Below are positions 1 through 9,285 of a stretch of DNA of 64,000 bases, piece after piece. The position numbers and the translations under genes are program-made. The first letter of the stretch is position 1. Each line of letters begins with the position of its first letter. Source of the DNA: Streptomyces sp. CB01881 (lineage in GTDB: Bacteria; Actinomycetota; Actinomycetes; Streptomycetales; Streptomycetaceae); the NCBI RefSeq assembly GCF_002953255.1, contig NZ_CP026498.1, forward strand, positions 8,666,904 through 8,730,903, written 5' to 3'. Under the pieces are notes generated by a model, which worked only from the letters and a program-made list of their open reading frames with translations, was not told the DNA's origin and made no database searches.

Positions 1-294
1 GATCGCCTCGACCTCGACCTGGCGGTCGGCCTCGAACATCTCCTTGACGGTCTGGCCGATCCGGACGTGGAAGAGCCGCTGGTAGTTGGGCAGCCCGTCC
101 AGGAAGAGGATCCGGTCGGTGAGCACCTCGGCGTGCTTCATCTCGTCGAAGGACTCGTGCCGGGTGTACTTGGCGAGCTTGGTCCAGCCGAAGTTCTCCT
201 GCATCTTGGCGTGCAGGAAGTACTGGTTGATGGCGGTCAGCTCGGCGGTGAGCTGCTCGTTGAGGAATTCGATGACCTCTGCGTCGCCCTTCAT
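1..294 (-). CDS. bfr: Bacterioferritin (C-terminus cut by window edge)
   Basis: Iron-storage protein that oxidises and stores iron in a 24-subunit heme-containing shell. The visible 98 residues begin MKGDAEVIEFLNEQLTAEL and contain the ferroxidase-type helix pair: Glu in the first helix (EQLTAELTAINQYF) and the ESFDEMKHAE motif in the second, both typical of bacterioferritin. The start is fixed by a good Shine-Dalgarno (AGGAAGG, about 7 bases upstream). The gene runs off the left edge, so about 60 C-terminal residues are missing. No bacterioferritin-associated ferredoxin gene lies directly upstream. It is divergent from the molybdopterin oxidoreductase at 512. I saw no convincing iron-box operator in the spacer. 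Confidence 0.93.
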   Translation of the reverse strand, partial: MKGDAEVIEFLNEQLTAELTAINQYFLHAKMQENFGWTKLAKYTRHESFDEMKHAEVLTDRILFLDGLPNYQRLFHVRIGQTVKEMFEADRQVEVEAI

Positions 295-511
295 GGCGCT
301 GCCTTCCTGCTGTGCGTCGGGGAACCTCGGCCGTGCCCGCGGCTGGAACGCATCCTGGCACCGCGATGGGAAGAAATTCCAGTAAGTTCACACTCACTAG
401 GACATGTGTCGGAATATCTGATTTGGTCGGTTATTGGCCCGTACGGGCGGGCGTACGGCACCGGAAAGGGGCGCGCACCGGGCGTTGTCCGCCGTCTGTC
501 ACCATGGAGCC

Positions 512-1141
512 ATGGGTCAGCCCGAACAAGAACCGATCCCGCCGTCTGACCCGAGGCTCCCTCCGGGACAGCGCCCGCAACGCGGCTGGCCCGCCCTGCA
601 CTACGGACCGGTGCCCCGCTTCAAGCCGCTGGCCTGGGACTTCCAGGTGTTCGGCGCGACCGCCTCGGCGGAGAAGCACAGCTGGGACTTCGCCGGCTTC
701 AACGCCCTGCCGCGCACCACCGTCCGGGCCGACCTGCACTGCGTCACCAAGTTCTCGATGCTCGGCAACGACTGGACGGGCGTGTCGGCCGCGGCCGTAC
801 TGGCGCAGGTGCCCCCGGCGCCCGACGTCACCCACGTGATGGTCTGGGCCGAGTACGGCTACAGCGCCAACCTGCGGCTGGCCGACTTCGCCGACCCGCG
901 GACCGTCTTCGCCACCCACCGCAACGGCGAGCCGCTCACTGCCGAGCACGGCTTCCCCGTCCGGCTGGTCGTCCCGCAGCTCTACGCCTGGAAGGGGCCC
1001 AAGTGGGTCCGGGCGGTGGAGTACATGCGGGCCGACCGGCGCGGCTTCTGGGAGGAGCGCGGGTATCACAACCTCGCCGACCCCTGGCGGGAACAGCGCT
1101 ACTCCTACCAGGAGGAGCCGGGCGACGGGCCGCTGCGGTAG
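512..1141 (+). CDS. Sulfite oxidase-like molybdopterin oxidoreductase
   Basis: Predicted 209-residue cytoplasmic oxidoreductase of the small sulfite-oxidase-like (YuiH-type) family, holding only the molybdopterin-binding fold. The motif HCVTKFSMLGNDWTGVS carries the cysteine expected to ligate molybdenum. Further family features are HVMVWAEYGYSANL and the C-terminal AWKGPKWVRAVEYM stretch. No signal peptide and no heme domain are visible. The start at 512 puts GGAG very close to the ATG. An in-frame start at 434 would add 26 residues of poor composition. The substrate is unknown: the family is defined by fold, so sulfite should not be assumed. Confidence 0.85.
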   Translation: MGQPEQEPIPPSDPRLPPGQRPQRGWPALHYGPVPRFKPLAWDFQVFGATASAEKHSWDFAGFNALPRTTVRADLHCVTKFSMLGNDWTGVSAAAVLAQVPPAPDVTHVMVWAEYGYSANLRLADFADPRTVFATHRNGEPLTAEHGFPVRLVVPQLYAWKGPKWVRAVEYMRADRRGFWEERGYHNLADPWREQRYSYQEEPGDGPLR

Positions 1142-1144
1142 CCG

Positions 1145-2524
1145 TCAGCCCCGGATGTTCTGGTTGAGGTGGAACAGGTTGCCGGGGTCGTACCGCTGCT
1201 TCAGCTCCACCAGGCGGTCGTAGTTGCCCCGGTAGTTGGCCTCGATCCGGTGCTGGTCGTCGTGGTCCATGAAGCCGATGTAGCCGGCCTCGTCGGAGTG
1301 CGGGGCGAGCGCGGCGTAGTAGTCGCGCACCCAGGTCGTGTTCCGCTCGTTGTCGGCGGGGTCCGGCCAGACGCCGGCGATCACGGTGGCGAAGGTCGCG
1401 TCCCGGTGGGAGAAGGCCGTCGCGTCGGCGGGCACGCGGTGGCAGGCGCCGTTGATCGGGTAGAGGTGTACCGCCGAGTTGACCGTCGGCACCCGCGGCC
1501 CGTACTCCACGTGCGCGGCGATCGCCCCGTCGGTGAGCTCGGTCGCGAAGACGCCCTTCCAGTACTGCTGGAGCCCGGGCGGCAGCAGCGGGTCGAAGGC
1601 GGCGGCGAACGCCGGGTACGGTGCCGGGCCGACACCCTCGGCCACCACCGGCGCCGCGTCCCGCAGCGCGGCGAGCACCTTCTCCGCCTCGGCCGGCGGC
1701 CCGGCCCAGCAGGGGACCAGCAGGATGAAGGGGTCGCCGACCCGGTCCTCCGGTACGAACGGCAGCGGTGGGGCGATGTGGAAGCCGGGGAAGAGGCCCA
1801 GCTGCTCGGGGGCGTCCTGGATGTACTCGCGGTAGAAGCGCAGCACGTCGGCCGCGTGCTCCAGCTCGTAGACGAACGGCCCGGCGACCACGTCGGCGAC
1901 CGGACTCAGCCGGTACTCGAAGGACGTCACCGCGCCGAAGTTGCCGCCGCCTCCGCGCAGCGCCCAGAAGAGGTCCGGCTCCTGCTCCGCGCTCACCGTG
2001 CGGAACCGGCCGTCGGCGGTGACCACGTCGGCCGAGATCAGGTTGTCGCAGCTCAGGCCCAGTCCGCGGGCCAGGTGGCCGAAGCCGCCGTTGAGGGTCA
2101 GCCCGGCGATGCCGGTGGTGGAGATGATCCCCCCGGTGACGCCGAGACCGAAGGCGTACCCCGCGGTGTTGAGGTCGCCCCAGGTGACGCCGCCCTCGCA
2201 CTGCGCGGTCCGGCGTTCCGGGTCGATCCGCACGCCCCGCCGCGCGGAGAAGTCGATCACCACGCCGTCGTCGCAGGTGCCGAAGCCGGGCGCGCTGTGG
2301 GCGCCGCCGCGGACCGCCAGGTCCAGCGTGTTGTCCCGGGCGAAGTCGACGGTGGCCATCACGTCCCCCGCGTTGGCCACCCGGACGATCACGGTCGGCC
2401 GGCGGTCCACCATGCCGTTGTAGACCCGGCGCGCCTCGTCGTAGCCCTCGTCCGCAGGGGTGATCACCGCGCCCCGCACACGCTCCCTCAAGCCGTCGAC
2501 GGTGGGTCCGCCCATGACGACCAC
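1145..2524 (-). CDS. FAD-linked oxidase, berberine-bridge-enzyme type
   Basis: 459-residue flavoprotein with an N-terminal PCMH-type FAD-binding domain (about residues 35-210) and a C-terminal BBE motif (NYRGNYDRLVELKQRYDPGN, near residue 430). His76 in VRGGAHS sits where the family attaches FAD through an 8-alpha-histidyl bond. The second cysteinyl attachment of bicovalent members is not apparent (the region reads YAFGLGVTGG). Such enzymes oxidise alcohols, sugars or secondary metabolites, and the substrate cannot be told from sequence. No twin-arginine signal is present. It ends 3 bases from the convergent gene before it. ATGs at 2524 and 2515 are both possible starts. Confidence 0.85.
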   Translation of the reverse strand: MVVMGGPTVDGLRERVRGAVITPADEGYDEARRVYNGMVDRRPTVIVRVANAGDVMATVDFARDNTLDLAVRGGAHSAPGFGTCDDGVVIDFSARRGVRIDPERRTAQCEGGVTWGDLNTAGYAFGLGVTGGIISTTGIAGLTLNGGFGHLARGLGLSCDNLISADVVTADGRFRTVSAEQEPDLFWALRGGGGNFGAVTSFEYRLSPVADVVAGPFVYELEHAADVLRFYREYIQDAPEQLGLFPGFHIAPPLPFVPEDRVGDPFILLVPCWAGPPAEAEKVLAALRDAAPVVAEGVGPAPYPAFAAAFDPLLPPGLQQYWKGVFATELTDGAIAAHVEYGPRVPTVNSAVHLYPINGACHRVPADATAFSHRDATFATVIAGVWPDPADNERNTTWVRDYYAALAPHSDEAGYIGFMDHDDQHRIEANYRGNYDRLVELKQRYDPGNLFHLNQNIRG

Positions 2525-2635
2525 ATCCTCGGGTACCGGCCGCCGCGCAGCCCCGTCCGGAGGTCCCGGTGCCGCAGCCCTCCCGGCTGTGGCGGGCGGG
2601 GCCGGGCAGGCCTGGTTCCACGCTACGCCGGGTGC

Positions 2636-2672
2636 GCCCCGGGGGCCTGTCCGTCGGACACGCCCCCGGGGC
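2636..2672 (-). terminator. Intrinsic-type terminator hairpin after the PASTA kinase
   Basis: Near-perfect hairpin: the arms GCCCCGGGGGC (2636-2646) and GCCCCCGGGGC (2662-2672) enclose a second pair TGTCCG/CGGACA around a single T. It lies 11 bases beyond the kinase stop codon. There is no strong U-tract, as is common in streptomycetes. Confidence 0.7.
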
Positions 2673-2682
2673 CGGAAAGTCC

Positions 2683-4503
2683 TCAGAGGAAGGGGAAGTT
2701 GACCGTCACCACGGTGTGCTGCGGCCGGCGTTCGCCGGCGGCGGGGGACTGGCTGGAGACCCTTCCGGTGCCGAACAGGTTGACGCCGCTGCTCTGCATC
2801 GCGAACCCGGCGGCCTGGAGCGCCTTGGCGGCGTCGTCCTTGGACATCCCGGTGACGTCCGGGACGGCCACCATGCCCCTGCTGACCACCAGCGAGACCG
2901 GCGAGTTCTCCGGCAGCTGCTGCCCGGCCGCCGGGGAGGTGCTGATCACCGCACCCTCCGGCACGGTGTCGCTGTACGTCTGGGTGACGTTGCCGCCGGC
3001 CAACTGGGCGGCGGCCAGCGCGGCGACGGCCTGGTCGGCGGGCTTGCCGGCCAGCTCCGGCACGGCGATCCGCTTAGGGCCGCGGGAGACGGTGACGGCG
3101 ACCGCGTCGCTCTTGCGGGCCCGGGCACCGACCCCCGGGTCGGTCGAGATCACCTGACCGGCCGGGACGCTCTCGCTGTACACCTCGCTGAACCGCCCGT
3201 GCATGCCCGCGCCGTCCAGGATCCGCTGCGCCTCGGCGCGGTCCTTGCCGAGCACGCCCGGCACCGTCGTGTACAGGGCGCCGGAGAGCGCGTACGTGGT
3301 GCCGCCGACCAGCAGCACCAGGGCGGCCAGCACGCAGGCCCAGACCAGCGGCTTGCGGGGGAGGCGGCTCCACGGGCCGGGGCGGCGGGTGCGCGCCGGC
3401 GGCGGCTCGTCGTAGGGGCGCGGCTCGGCGAGCAGCTGCTCCATCACGTCCGGCGGGACGTCCAGCACGCTGGTCCGCTCGACCGGCGGCGCGGCGTCCG
3501 GGTCGGGGGCCGCCGCGGAGACGGCCCGGGCGGTGACGGCGGGCCGGAGCACCGAGGTCGGCTCGTTGGCCGGGTACTGCGGGGTGTCCAGGGTGGAGGT
3601 GGGCGGTTCGGCGTCCAGCTGGGCCGGGGTGAGCGTGCGGCGCACCCGCTGGAGGGCGGCCAGCAGCTCGACCGCGTCGTACGGGCGGGCCTGCGGGTCG
3701 CGCGCGCAGGCGCCGGCCACTATGGCGTCCAGCCCGGGGACGACGCTCGGCACGGTGAGCGAGGGCGCGGGGACGTCCTCGTGCAGGTGGCGGTACATCA
3801 CCTGGACGGGGTTCTCGCCGGTGTGCGGGCGGTGGCCGGTGAGCATCTCGTACAGCAGGATGCCGGCGGCGTAGACGTCCACCCGCTGGTCGGTCTCGTC
3901 GCCGGGGCGGATCTGCTCGGGGGCGAGGTAGGAGACGGTGCCGAGGACGGTGCCGGAGGTCGCCGTGGTGGAGGTGGCCGCGCCGTCGGCGGCGTTCAGG
4001 ACCCGGACCAGTCCGAAGTCGGCGACCTTGACCAGGCCGCCGTCGGTGATCAGCACGTTCTCGGGCTTCACGTCGCGGTGGACGAGCCCGGCCCGGTGGG
4101 CGGCGCCGAGCGCGGCGAGCACCGGCTCCAGGACGTCCAGGGCGGCGCGGATGGAGAGCGCGCCGCGGTCGCGCAGCAGGTCGCGCAGGGTCCGGCCGGG
4201 GACGTACTCCATGGCGAGGAAGACGGTTTTGCCGTCCGCACCCTGGTCGAAGACGTTGACCACGTTGGGGTGCGCGAGCCGGGCGACGGCCTTGGCCTCG
4301 CGGATGAACCGGCCGGTGAAGCCCTCGTCGCCGGCCAGCGAGGGGTGCATCACCTTGAGCGCCACGACCCGGTCGAGCCGGGTGTCGGTGCCGCGGTAGA
4401 CGGTGGACATCCCGCCGGCGGCGATGCGCTGCCCGACCCGGTACCGGCCGTCGAGCAGGGTACCGATCAGAGGGTCGTGCAATGCCATGTCCGCCTTGTC
4501 CAC
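2683..4503 (-). CDS. PASTA-domain serine/threonine protein kinase
   Basis: 606-residue membrane kinase of the PknB/PknL group. The cytosolic kinase domain (about 15-290) has a Gly-rich loop (IAAGGMSTVYRG), catalytic Lys50, HRDVKPEN with Asp144, DFG at 162-164, and a Thr-rich activation loop before SYLAPEQ. A linker and one membrane helix (about 386-408) lead to three extracellular PASTA repeats (about 413-606), which in this family sense muropeptides or lipid II. The GTG at 4503 is preferred because TAGACT lies 6 bases upstream, the spacing of leaderless transcripts. An internal ATG follows 5 codons later. The Rv2175c-like protein at 8235 is its likely substrate, by analogy with mycobacterial PknL. 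Confidence 0.93.
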   Translation of the reverse strand: MDKADMALHDPLIGTLLDGRYRVGQRIAAGGMSTVYRGTDTRLDRVVALKVMHPSLAGDEGFTGRFIREAKAVARLAHPNVVNVFDQGADGKTVFLAMEYVPGRTLRDLLRDRGALSIRAALDVLEPVLAALGAAHRAGLVHRDVKPENVLITDGGLVKVADFGLVRVLNAADGAATSTTATSGTVLGTVSYLAPEQIRPGDETDQRVDVYAAGILLYEMLTGHRPHTGENPVQVMYRHLHEDVPAPSLTVPSVVPGLDAIVAGACARDPQARPYDAVELLAALQRVRRTLTPAQLDAEPPTSTLDTPQYPANEPTSVLRPAVTARAVSAAAPDPDAAPPVERTSVLDVPPDVMEQLLAEPRPYDEPPPARTRRPGPWSRLPRKPLVWACVLAALVLLVGGTTYALSGALYTTVPGVLGKDRAEAQRILDGAGMHGRFSEVYSESVPAGQVISTDPGVGARARKSDAVAVTVSRGPKRIAVPELAGKPADQAVAALAAAQLAGGNVTQTYSDTVPEGAVISTSPAAGQQLPENSPVSLVVSRGMVAVPDVTGMSKDDAAKALQAAGFAMQSSGVNLFGTGRVSSQSPAAGERRPQHTVVTVNFPFL

Positions 4504-4509
4504 CCGGCG

Positions 4510-4515
4510 AGTCTA
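4510..4515 (-). promoter_or_regulatory. Leaderless-type -10 for the PASTA kinase
   Basis: TAGACT reading on the minus strand, 6 bases from the GTG at 4503. Transcription should begin at or next to the start codon. No clear -35 was identified. Confidence 0.5.
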
Positions 4516-4530
4516 GTGGCGCATACGGGT

Positions 4531-4564
4531 GAGGGCCCCGGGAGACACCGCTCCCGGGGCCCTC
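4531..4564 (-). terminator. Terminator hairpin after thiG
   Basis: Perfect 14-bp inverted repeat: GAGGGCCCCGGGAG (4531-4544), loop ACACCG, CTCCCGGGGCCCTC (4551-4564). It lies downstream of thiG and just before the kinase promoter, so it insulates the kinase from the thiamine operon. Confidence 0.75.
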
Positions 4565-4595
4565 TGTGCCCGGCTTGTGACACGCCCCCCGGGGC

Positions 4596-5393
<798 letters not shown>

Positions 5394-5395
5394 GG

Positions 5396-5605
5396 TCAGC
5401 CTCCCTGCACGGCGGTGAGGATCTCGATCCGGTCGCCCGCCGAGAGCTGCGTGAGCGGCCACGAACCACGCGGCACCACGGTCTCGTTGAGCGCGGCGGC
5501 GACGCCCGAGGAGGACCGGCTGAGGGTGGCCACCACCTCGGCGAGGGTGGTCGCGGCGGGCACCTGGCGGGGCTCGCCGTTGACGGTGAGGGGGATGTCG
5601 CTCAT
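5396..5605 (-). CDS. thiS: Sulfur carrier protein ThiS
   Basis: 69-residue ubiquitin-like sulfur carrier that begins MSDIPLTVNGEP and ends in the obligatory GG tail (TAVQGG). The tail is adenylated and thiocarboxylated before ThiG uses it. Its ATG overlaps the thiO stop by 4 bases (ATGA), so translation is probably coupled. No thiF-like activating enzyme lies in this window, so activation must come from elsewhere. Confidence 0.93.
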   Translation of the reverse strand: MSDIPLTVNGEPRQVPAATTLAEVVATLSRSSSGVAAALNETVVPRGSWPLTQLSAGDRIEILTAVQGG

Positions 5606-6786
5606 GCGGGGACCTTCGTCGTGGAGCCGGTGGGGGCGAAGCGGGTGGGGGAGAACGGCGCGGCGAGGTCCGGCGTCGTGCCGGTGGCCAGGTAGCCGGC
5701 GACCAGGTCGGCGGTCACCGGGGTGAGCAGCACGCCGTTGCGGTAGTGGCCGGTGGCGGCGACCAGGCCGGGCAGGGCGGTCGGCCCGAGCAGCGGCGCG
5801 TTGTCCGGCGAGCCCGGGCGCAGCCCGGCGGCGGTCTCCACCAGCGGCAGTTCGGTGATGCCGGGGACCAGCTCGTGGGCGTCGCGCAGCAGCTCGTACA
5901 CGCCGCCGGCGGTGACGGTGGTGTCGTACCCCTGCTCCTCGGTGGTCGCGCCGATCACCAGCTCGCCGTTCTCGCGGGGCACCAGGTAGAGGTGCTGGCC
6001 GCGGACCACCGCGCGGACGTTGCGGGACAGGAAGGGCCGGTACGCGGGCGGGACGTGCAGCCGCAGGATCTGGCCCTTGACCGGGCGGATGGCCGGCAGC
6101 ACTCCCTCGGGCAGCCCGGGCAGCAGGTGGCTCTGCGGCCCGGCGGCCAGCACGACCTGATCGGCGGTCACGGTCCCGCCGGTGGCGAGCCGGGCGCCGG
6201 TGGCGCGGCCGCCGTCGACCACCAGAGCGGTGGCCTCGGCGCGGTGCAGCCGGACGCCGGCCCGCTCGCAGGCGAGGACGAGGGCCTTGGCGAGCCGTCG
6301 GCCGTCGACCTGGTGGTCGCCGGTGACGTGCAGGCCGCCGCGGACGCCCGGGGCGAGCATCGGTTCGAGCCTGCGGGCCTCGCGGCCGGTGAGCCACCGC
6401 GAGTCCAGGCCGAGCCGCTGGTGGAAGGCGTGCAGCTCGCGGAGCTCCTCGCGGTCGTCCGAGTCGAGGGCGATGGCGATCGTGCCGCACTGGCGGTAGC
6501 CGGTGTCCTGGCCGCCGCTGGCCTCGGTGAGTTCGGCGGCGAAGGCCGCGTACCGCTCGTTGGAGGCCATGCCGAGGCGCAGCAGCGGCTCCTCGCCGTA
6601 CTGGAGTTCGGTGACGGGTGCGAGCATGCCGGCCGCGACCTGGGCGGCGCCGCCGCCGGGCCGGGGGTCCGCCACCACGATGTCCTTCAGCCCGTGCTGG
6701 GCGGCGCGCCAGGCGACGGCGAGGCCGATGATGCCCCCGCCGATCACCAGCACGCCGGCGTGGGCGTCCGGTGCCGAGCGTGTCAA
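5602..6786 (-). CDS. thiO: Glycine oxidase ThiO
   Basis: 394-residue FAD amine oxidase (DAO fold) that oxidises glycine to the imine used by ThiG in aerobic thiazole synthesis. The Rossmann motif VLVIGGGIIGLAVAWRAA is at residues 12-29. The C-terminal region carries GLRPGSPDNAPLLG and ATGHYRNGVLLTPVTADL, typical of ThiO. The start is a TTG at 6786, with GGGAG about 11 bases upstream inside the 3' end of the TPP element. A later GTG would cut into the FAD motif. It is the first gene of the riboswitch-controlled thi operon and overlaps thiS by 4 bases. Confidence 0.92.
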   Translation of the reverse strand: MTRSAPDAHAGVLVIGGGIIGLAVAWRAAQHGLKDIVVADPRPGGGAAQVAAGMLAPVTELQYGEEPLLRLGMASNERYAAFAAELTEASGGQDTGYRQCGTIAIALDSDDREELRELHAFHQRLGLDSRWLTGREARRLEPMLAPGVRGGLHVTGDHQVDGRRLAKALVLACERAGVRLHRAEATALVVDGGRATGARLATGGTVTADQVVLAAGPQSHLLPGLPEGVLPAIRPVKGQILRLHVPPAYRPFLSRNVRAVVRGQHLYLVPRENGELVIGATTEEQGYDTTVTAGGVYELLRDAHELVPGITELPLVETAAGLRPGSPDNAPLLGPTALPGLVAATGHYRNGVLLTPVTADLVAGYLATGTTPDLAAPFSPTRFAPTGSTTKVPA

Positions 6787-6796
6787 AGTCGCTGCT

Positions 6797-6897
6797 CTCC
6801 CTTCGCCGGTATGACCCGGATCAGGTTCGGACGGTCGCAGGCCGTGTCAGCCCGCCTCTCAGCCCGGTCCGCCGGGCTCCCGTGATGGTGCCCCCAC
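6797..6897 (-). promoter_or_regulatory. TPP riboswitch (THI element) controlling thiO-thiS-thiG
   Basis: Read on the minus strand, the leader holds the conserved THI-box pieces in order: ACGGGAGCCC, GGGCTGAGAGG, CTGACACGGC, then GACCGTCCGAACCTGAT and CCGGGTCATACCGGCGAAGGGAG. CTGAGA and the ACCTGATCCGGGTCAT loop are the pyrimidine and pyrophosphate sensor signatures. The 3' end runs directly into the ribosome site of thiO, which suggests translational control by thiamine pyrophosphate. Confidence 0.95.
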
Positions 6898-6974
6898 CTT
6901 AACGCCGGGGGTCGGCGCCGCCGAAGGCGTGTACGAGGGGTGGGACGGCGCCCGGCGCCCCCGGCGGGCGCCAG

Positions 6975-6980
6975 TACAGT
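6975..6980 (+). promoter_or_regulatory. Leaderless-type -10 for the flavoprotein reductase
   Basis: TACAGT lies 6 bases before the GTG at 6987, in a spacer with no ribosome-binding site. That is the usual arrangement of leaderless streptomycete genes. Confidence 0.5.
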
Positions 6981-6986
6981 GACGGC

Positions 6987-8183
6987 GTGGCAGAGCTGAG
7001 CGGGACGGATCAGGTGGTCGTGGTCGGGGCCGGGCTGGCCGGGGCGCAGTGCGCCTCGGGGCTGCGGCGGGGCGGCTGGCCGGGGCGCATTGTGCTGGTG
7101 GGCGACGAGCCGCACGCGCCGTACGACCGGCCGCCGCTCTCCAAGGAGGTGCTGCTCGGCAAGGCCGACGCCACCACCCTGGACATCGACTTCCCGCACC
7201 TGGGCATCGAGCTGCTCACCGGCCGCCGCGCCACCGGCCTCACCCCCGGCGTGCTGCACACCGACGGCGGCGACCTGCCGTACGGCGCCCTGGTGATCGC
7301 CACCGGAGCCGTCCCGCGCGTCCTGCCCGGCGCCGAGCGCGCGCACCTGCTGCACACCCTGGACGACGCCCTGGCCCTGCGCGCCCTGCTCCGCCCGGGC
7401 CTGCGCCTGGTGCTGGTCGGCGCGGGCTGGATCGGCGCCGAGGTGGCCACCGCCGCCCGCGCGGCCGGCTGCGAGGTGACCGTGGTCGAGGCGGGCCCGG
7501 CGCCCGTCCCCGGCGCGCTGCCCACCGAGGTCGGCCGGGCGATGGCCGCCTGGTACGCCGAGGCCGGGGTCGAGTTGCGCTGCGGCGCCGCCGTCGAGGC
7601 CGTCGAGCCCGGCGCGGTGCTGCTGGCGGACGGCTCGCACCTGCCGGCGGACGAGGTGGTGGTCGGCATCGGCGCCCGCCCGGCGACCGACTGGCTGGCC
7701 GGCTCCGGCGTCGGGCTGGACGCGGCCGGCGCCGTCCTGGTGGACGAGGGGCTGCGCACCGGCCTGCCCGGCGTCTACGCGGCCGGCGACTGCGCGAGCT
7801 ACCCCTCCGCCCGGACGGGCGCCCGGCTGACCGTCCAGCACTGGGACCACGCGCTGCAGTCCGGCGAGGCGGCGGCCGCCGCCGTCCTCGGCGCGGACGT
7901 GCCGTACGACCCGGTGCCGTACTTCTGGTCGGAGCAGTTCGGCCGGATGGTGCAGTACGCCGGGCGCCACGGCGACGGCGACGAGCTGCTCTGGCGGGGA
8001 TCGCCGGCGGACGCCTCCTGGGCGGTGCTCTGGCTGCGCGGCGGTGTGCTGCGCGCCCTGCTCGCCGTCGACCGCCCGCGCGACCTCACCCAGGGCCGCC
8101 GGCTGGTCGAGCGCGGCGCGGTGCTGGATCCGGCCCGGGCGGCGGACCCGTCGGTGCCCCTGAAGTCGGCCGTCGCGGGCTGA
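6987..8183 (+). CDS. NAD(P)/FAD-dependent oxidoreductase, ferredoxin-reductase-like
   Basis: 398-residue pyridine nucleotide-disulfide oxidoreductase of the class that reduces small ferredoxins. The FAD Rossmann motif is VVVVGAGLAGAQCASGLR (about 10-27), followed by APYDRPPLSKEVLLG, the hallmark of ferredoxin or rubredoxin reductases. The NAD(P)H motif is LVLVGAGWIGAEVATAAR (about 147-164) and the second FAD motif is GVYAAGDCAS. A C-terminal reductase domain follows (YFWSEQFGRMVQYAG). No ferredoxin or P450 partner gene is adjacent. It diverges from the thi operon across the TPP element. Confidence 0.88.
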   Translation: MAELSGTDQVVVVGAGLAGAQCASGLRRGGWPGRIVLVGDEPHAPYDRPPLSKEVLLGKADATTLDIDFPHLGIELLTGRRATGLTPGVLHTDGGDLPYGALVIATGAVPRVLPGAERAHLLHTLDDALALRALLRPGLRLVLVGAGWIGAEVATAARAAGCEVTVVEAGPAPVPGALPTEVGRAMAAWYAEAGVELRCGAAVEAVEPGAVLLADGSHLPADEVVVGIGARPATDWLAGSGVGLDAAGAVLVDEGLRTGLPGVYAAGDCASYPSARTGARLTVQHWDHALQSGEAAAAAVLGADVPYDPVPYFWSEQFGRMVQYAGRHGDGDELLWRGSPADASWAVLWLRGGVLRALLAVDRPRDLTQGRRLVERGAVLDPARAADPSVPLKSAVAG

Positions 8184-8234
8184 CGGACCGTCCCTTTGGT
8201 GCGCGGCGGGCCGCAGAGGTGGCAGTCTGGTGGC

Positions 8235-8600
8235 GTGAGTGAGATCGAAAGCAAGATTGAAGCCCTGGTCACCGAGTGGATGTACCTGCCCGACATCTCG
8301 GAGCAGTGGGGGGTCCGGGTCACCGAGGTGCGTGACCTGGTCAAGAACGGTGGCCTGATCGCCGTCCGGCGCGGCCCGAACAGGTCGCTCCAGGTCCCGG
8401 CCGCGTTCATCGACGGTCAGGGGCTGGTCAAGCACCTGTCCGGCACCCTGACCGTGCTGCGCGACTGCGGGTACAACGATGAAGAGATCCTGGAGTGGCT
8501 CTTCACCGAGGACCCGTCGCTGCCGGGCAGCCCGATCCAGGCGCTCCAGGAGAACCGCGGCACCGAGGTCAAGCGCCGCGCCCAGGCGATGCTGATCTGA
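8235..8600 (+). CDS. Rv2175c-family DNA-binding protein
   Basis: 121-residue winged-helix DNA-binding protein. ISEQWGVRVTEVRDLVKNGGLIAVRRGPN (about 20-50) is the helix-turn-helix and wing, and RRGPNRSLQVPAAFIDG leads into a C-terminal helical region. In M. tuberculosis the homologue is phosphorylated by PknL, which loses DNA binding. A PASTA kinase lies 4 kb away here, so the pairing is conserved although the thi operon sits between them. GTG at 8235 is the likely start, with only a weak -10-like CAGTCT 6 bases upstream. Its stop overlaps the thiE ATG by one base. Confidence 0.87.
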   Translation: MSEIESKIEALVTEWMYLPDISEQWGVRVTEVRDLVKNGGLIAVRRGPNRSLQVPAAFIDGQGLVKHLSGTLTVLRDCGYNDEEILEWLFTEDPSLPGSPIQALQENRGTEVKRRAQAMLI

Positions 8601-9250
8601 TGGCCGCGGACACGCTGCGCCGGCGCCTCGCCGACGCCCGGCTCTACCTGTGCACCGACGCCCGGCGGGAGCAGGGCGACCTCGCCGAGTTCCTGGACGC
8701 CGCGCTGTCGGGCGGGGTGGACATCGTCCAGCTCCGTGACAAGGGGCTGGAGGCCAGGCAGGAGCTGGAGGCACTGGAGGTCTTCGCCGACGCCTGCCGC
8801 CGGCACGGGAAGCTGCTCTCGGTCAACGACCGCGCCGACGTCGCGCACGCCGCCCGCCCCGAGGTGCTCCACCTCGGCCAGGACGACCTGCCGGTGCCGG
8901 CGGCCCGGGCGATCCTGGGCGAGGACGTGCTGATCGGCCGTTCCTGCCACGCCGAGTCCGAGGTGGACGCGGCGGTCGCCGAGCCCGGCGTGGACTACTT
9001 CTGCACCGGGCCGGTCTGGCCCACCCCGACCAAGCCCGGCCGGCACGCGCCCGGCCTCGGCCTGGTCTCGTACGCGGCGAAGCAGGTCACCGACCGGCCG
9101 TGGTTCGCCATCGGCGGCATCGACCTGGGCAACCTGGACGAGGTGCTGGCGGCCGGGGCGAGCCGGGTCGTGGTGGTGCGCGCCATCACAGCCGCGGACG
9201 ACCCGCAGGCCGCCGCCGCGGCGCTGTCCCGGCGGCTGCGCCAGGCCTGA
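8600..9250 (+). CDS. thiE: Thiamine phosphate synthase ThiE
   Basis: Joins the pyrimidine (HMP-PP) and thiazole phosphate to form thiamine phosphate. The 216-residue TIM barrel has VDIVQLRDKGLEARQEL (diphosphate binding), VNDRADVAHA, GQDDLPV and the YFCTGPVWPTPTKPGR loop, then FAIGGIDLGNLDEVL at the phosphate site. The start ATG overlaps the Rv2175c-like stop (TGATG), so it depends on that upstream mRNA. Unlike thiO-thiS-thiG it has no TPP riboswitch of its own. Confidence 0.94.
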   Translation: MAADTLRRRLADARLYLCTDARREQGDLAEFLDAALSGGVDIVQLRDKGLEARQELEALEVFADACRRHGKLLSVNDRADVAHAARPEVLHLGQDDLPVPAARAILGEDVLIGRSCHAESEVDAAVAEPGVDYFCTGPVWPTPTKPGRHAPGLGLVSYAAKQVTDRPWFAIGGIDLGNLDEVLAAGASRVVVVRAITAADDPQAAAAALSRRLRQA

Positions 9251-9285
9251 CGCCGCGCGGGGCCGCCGCCGTTCCCGGACTCGTC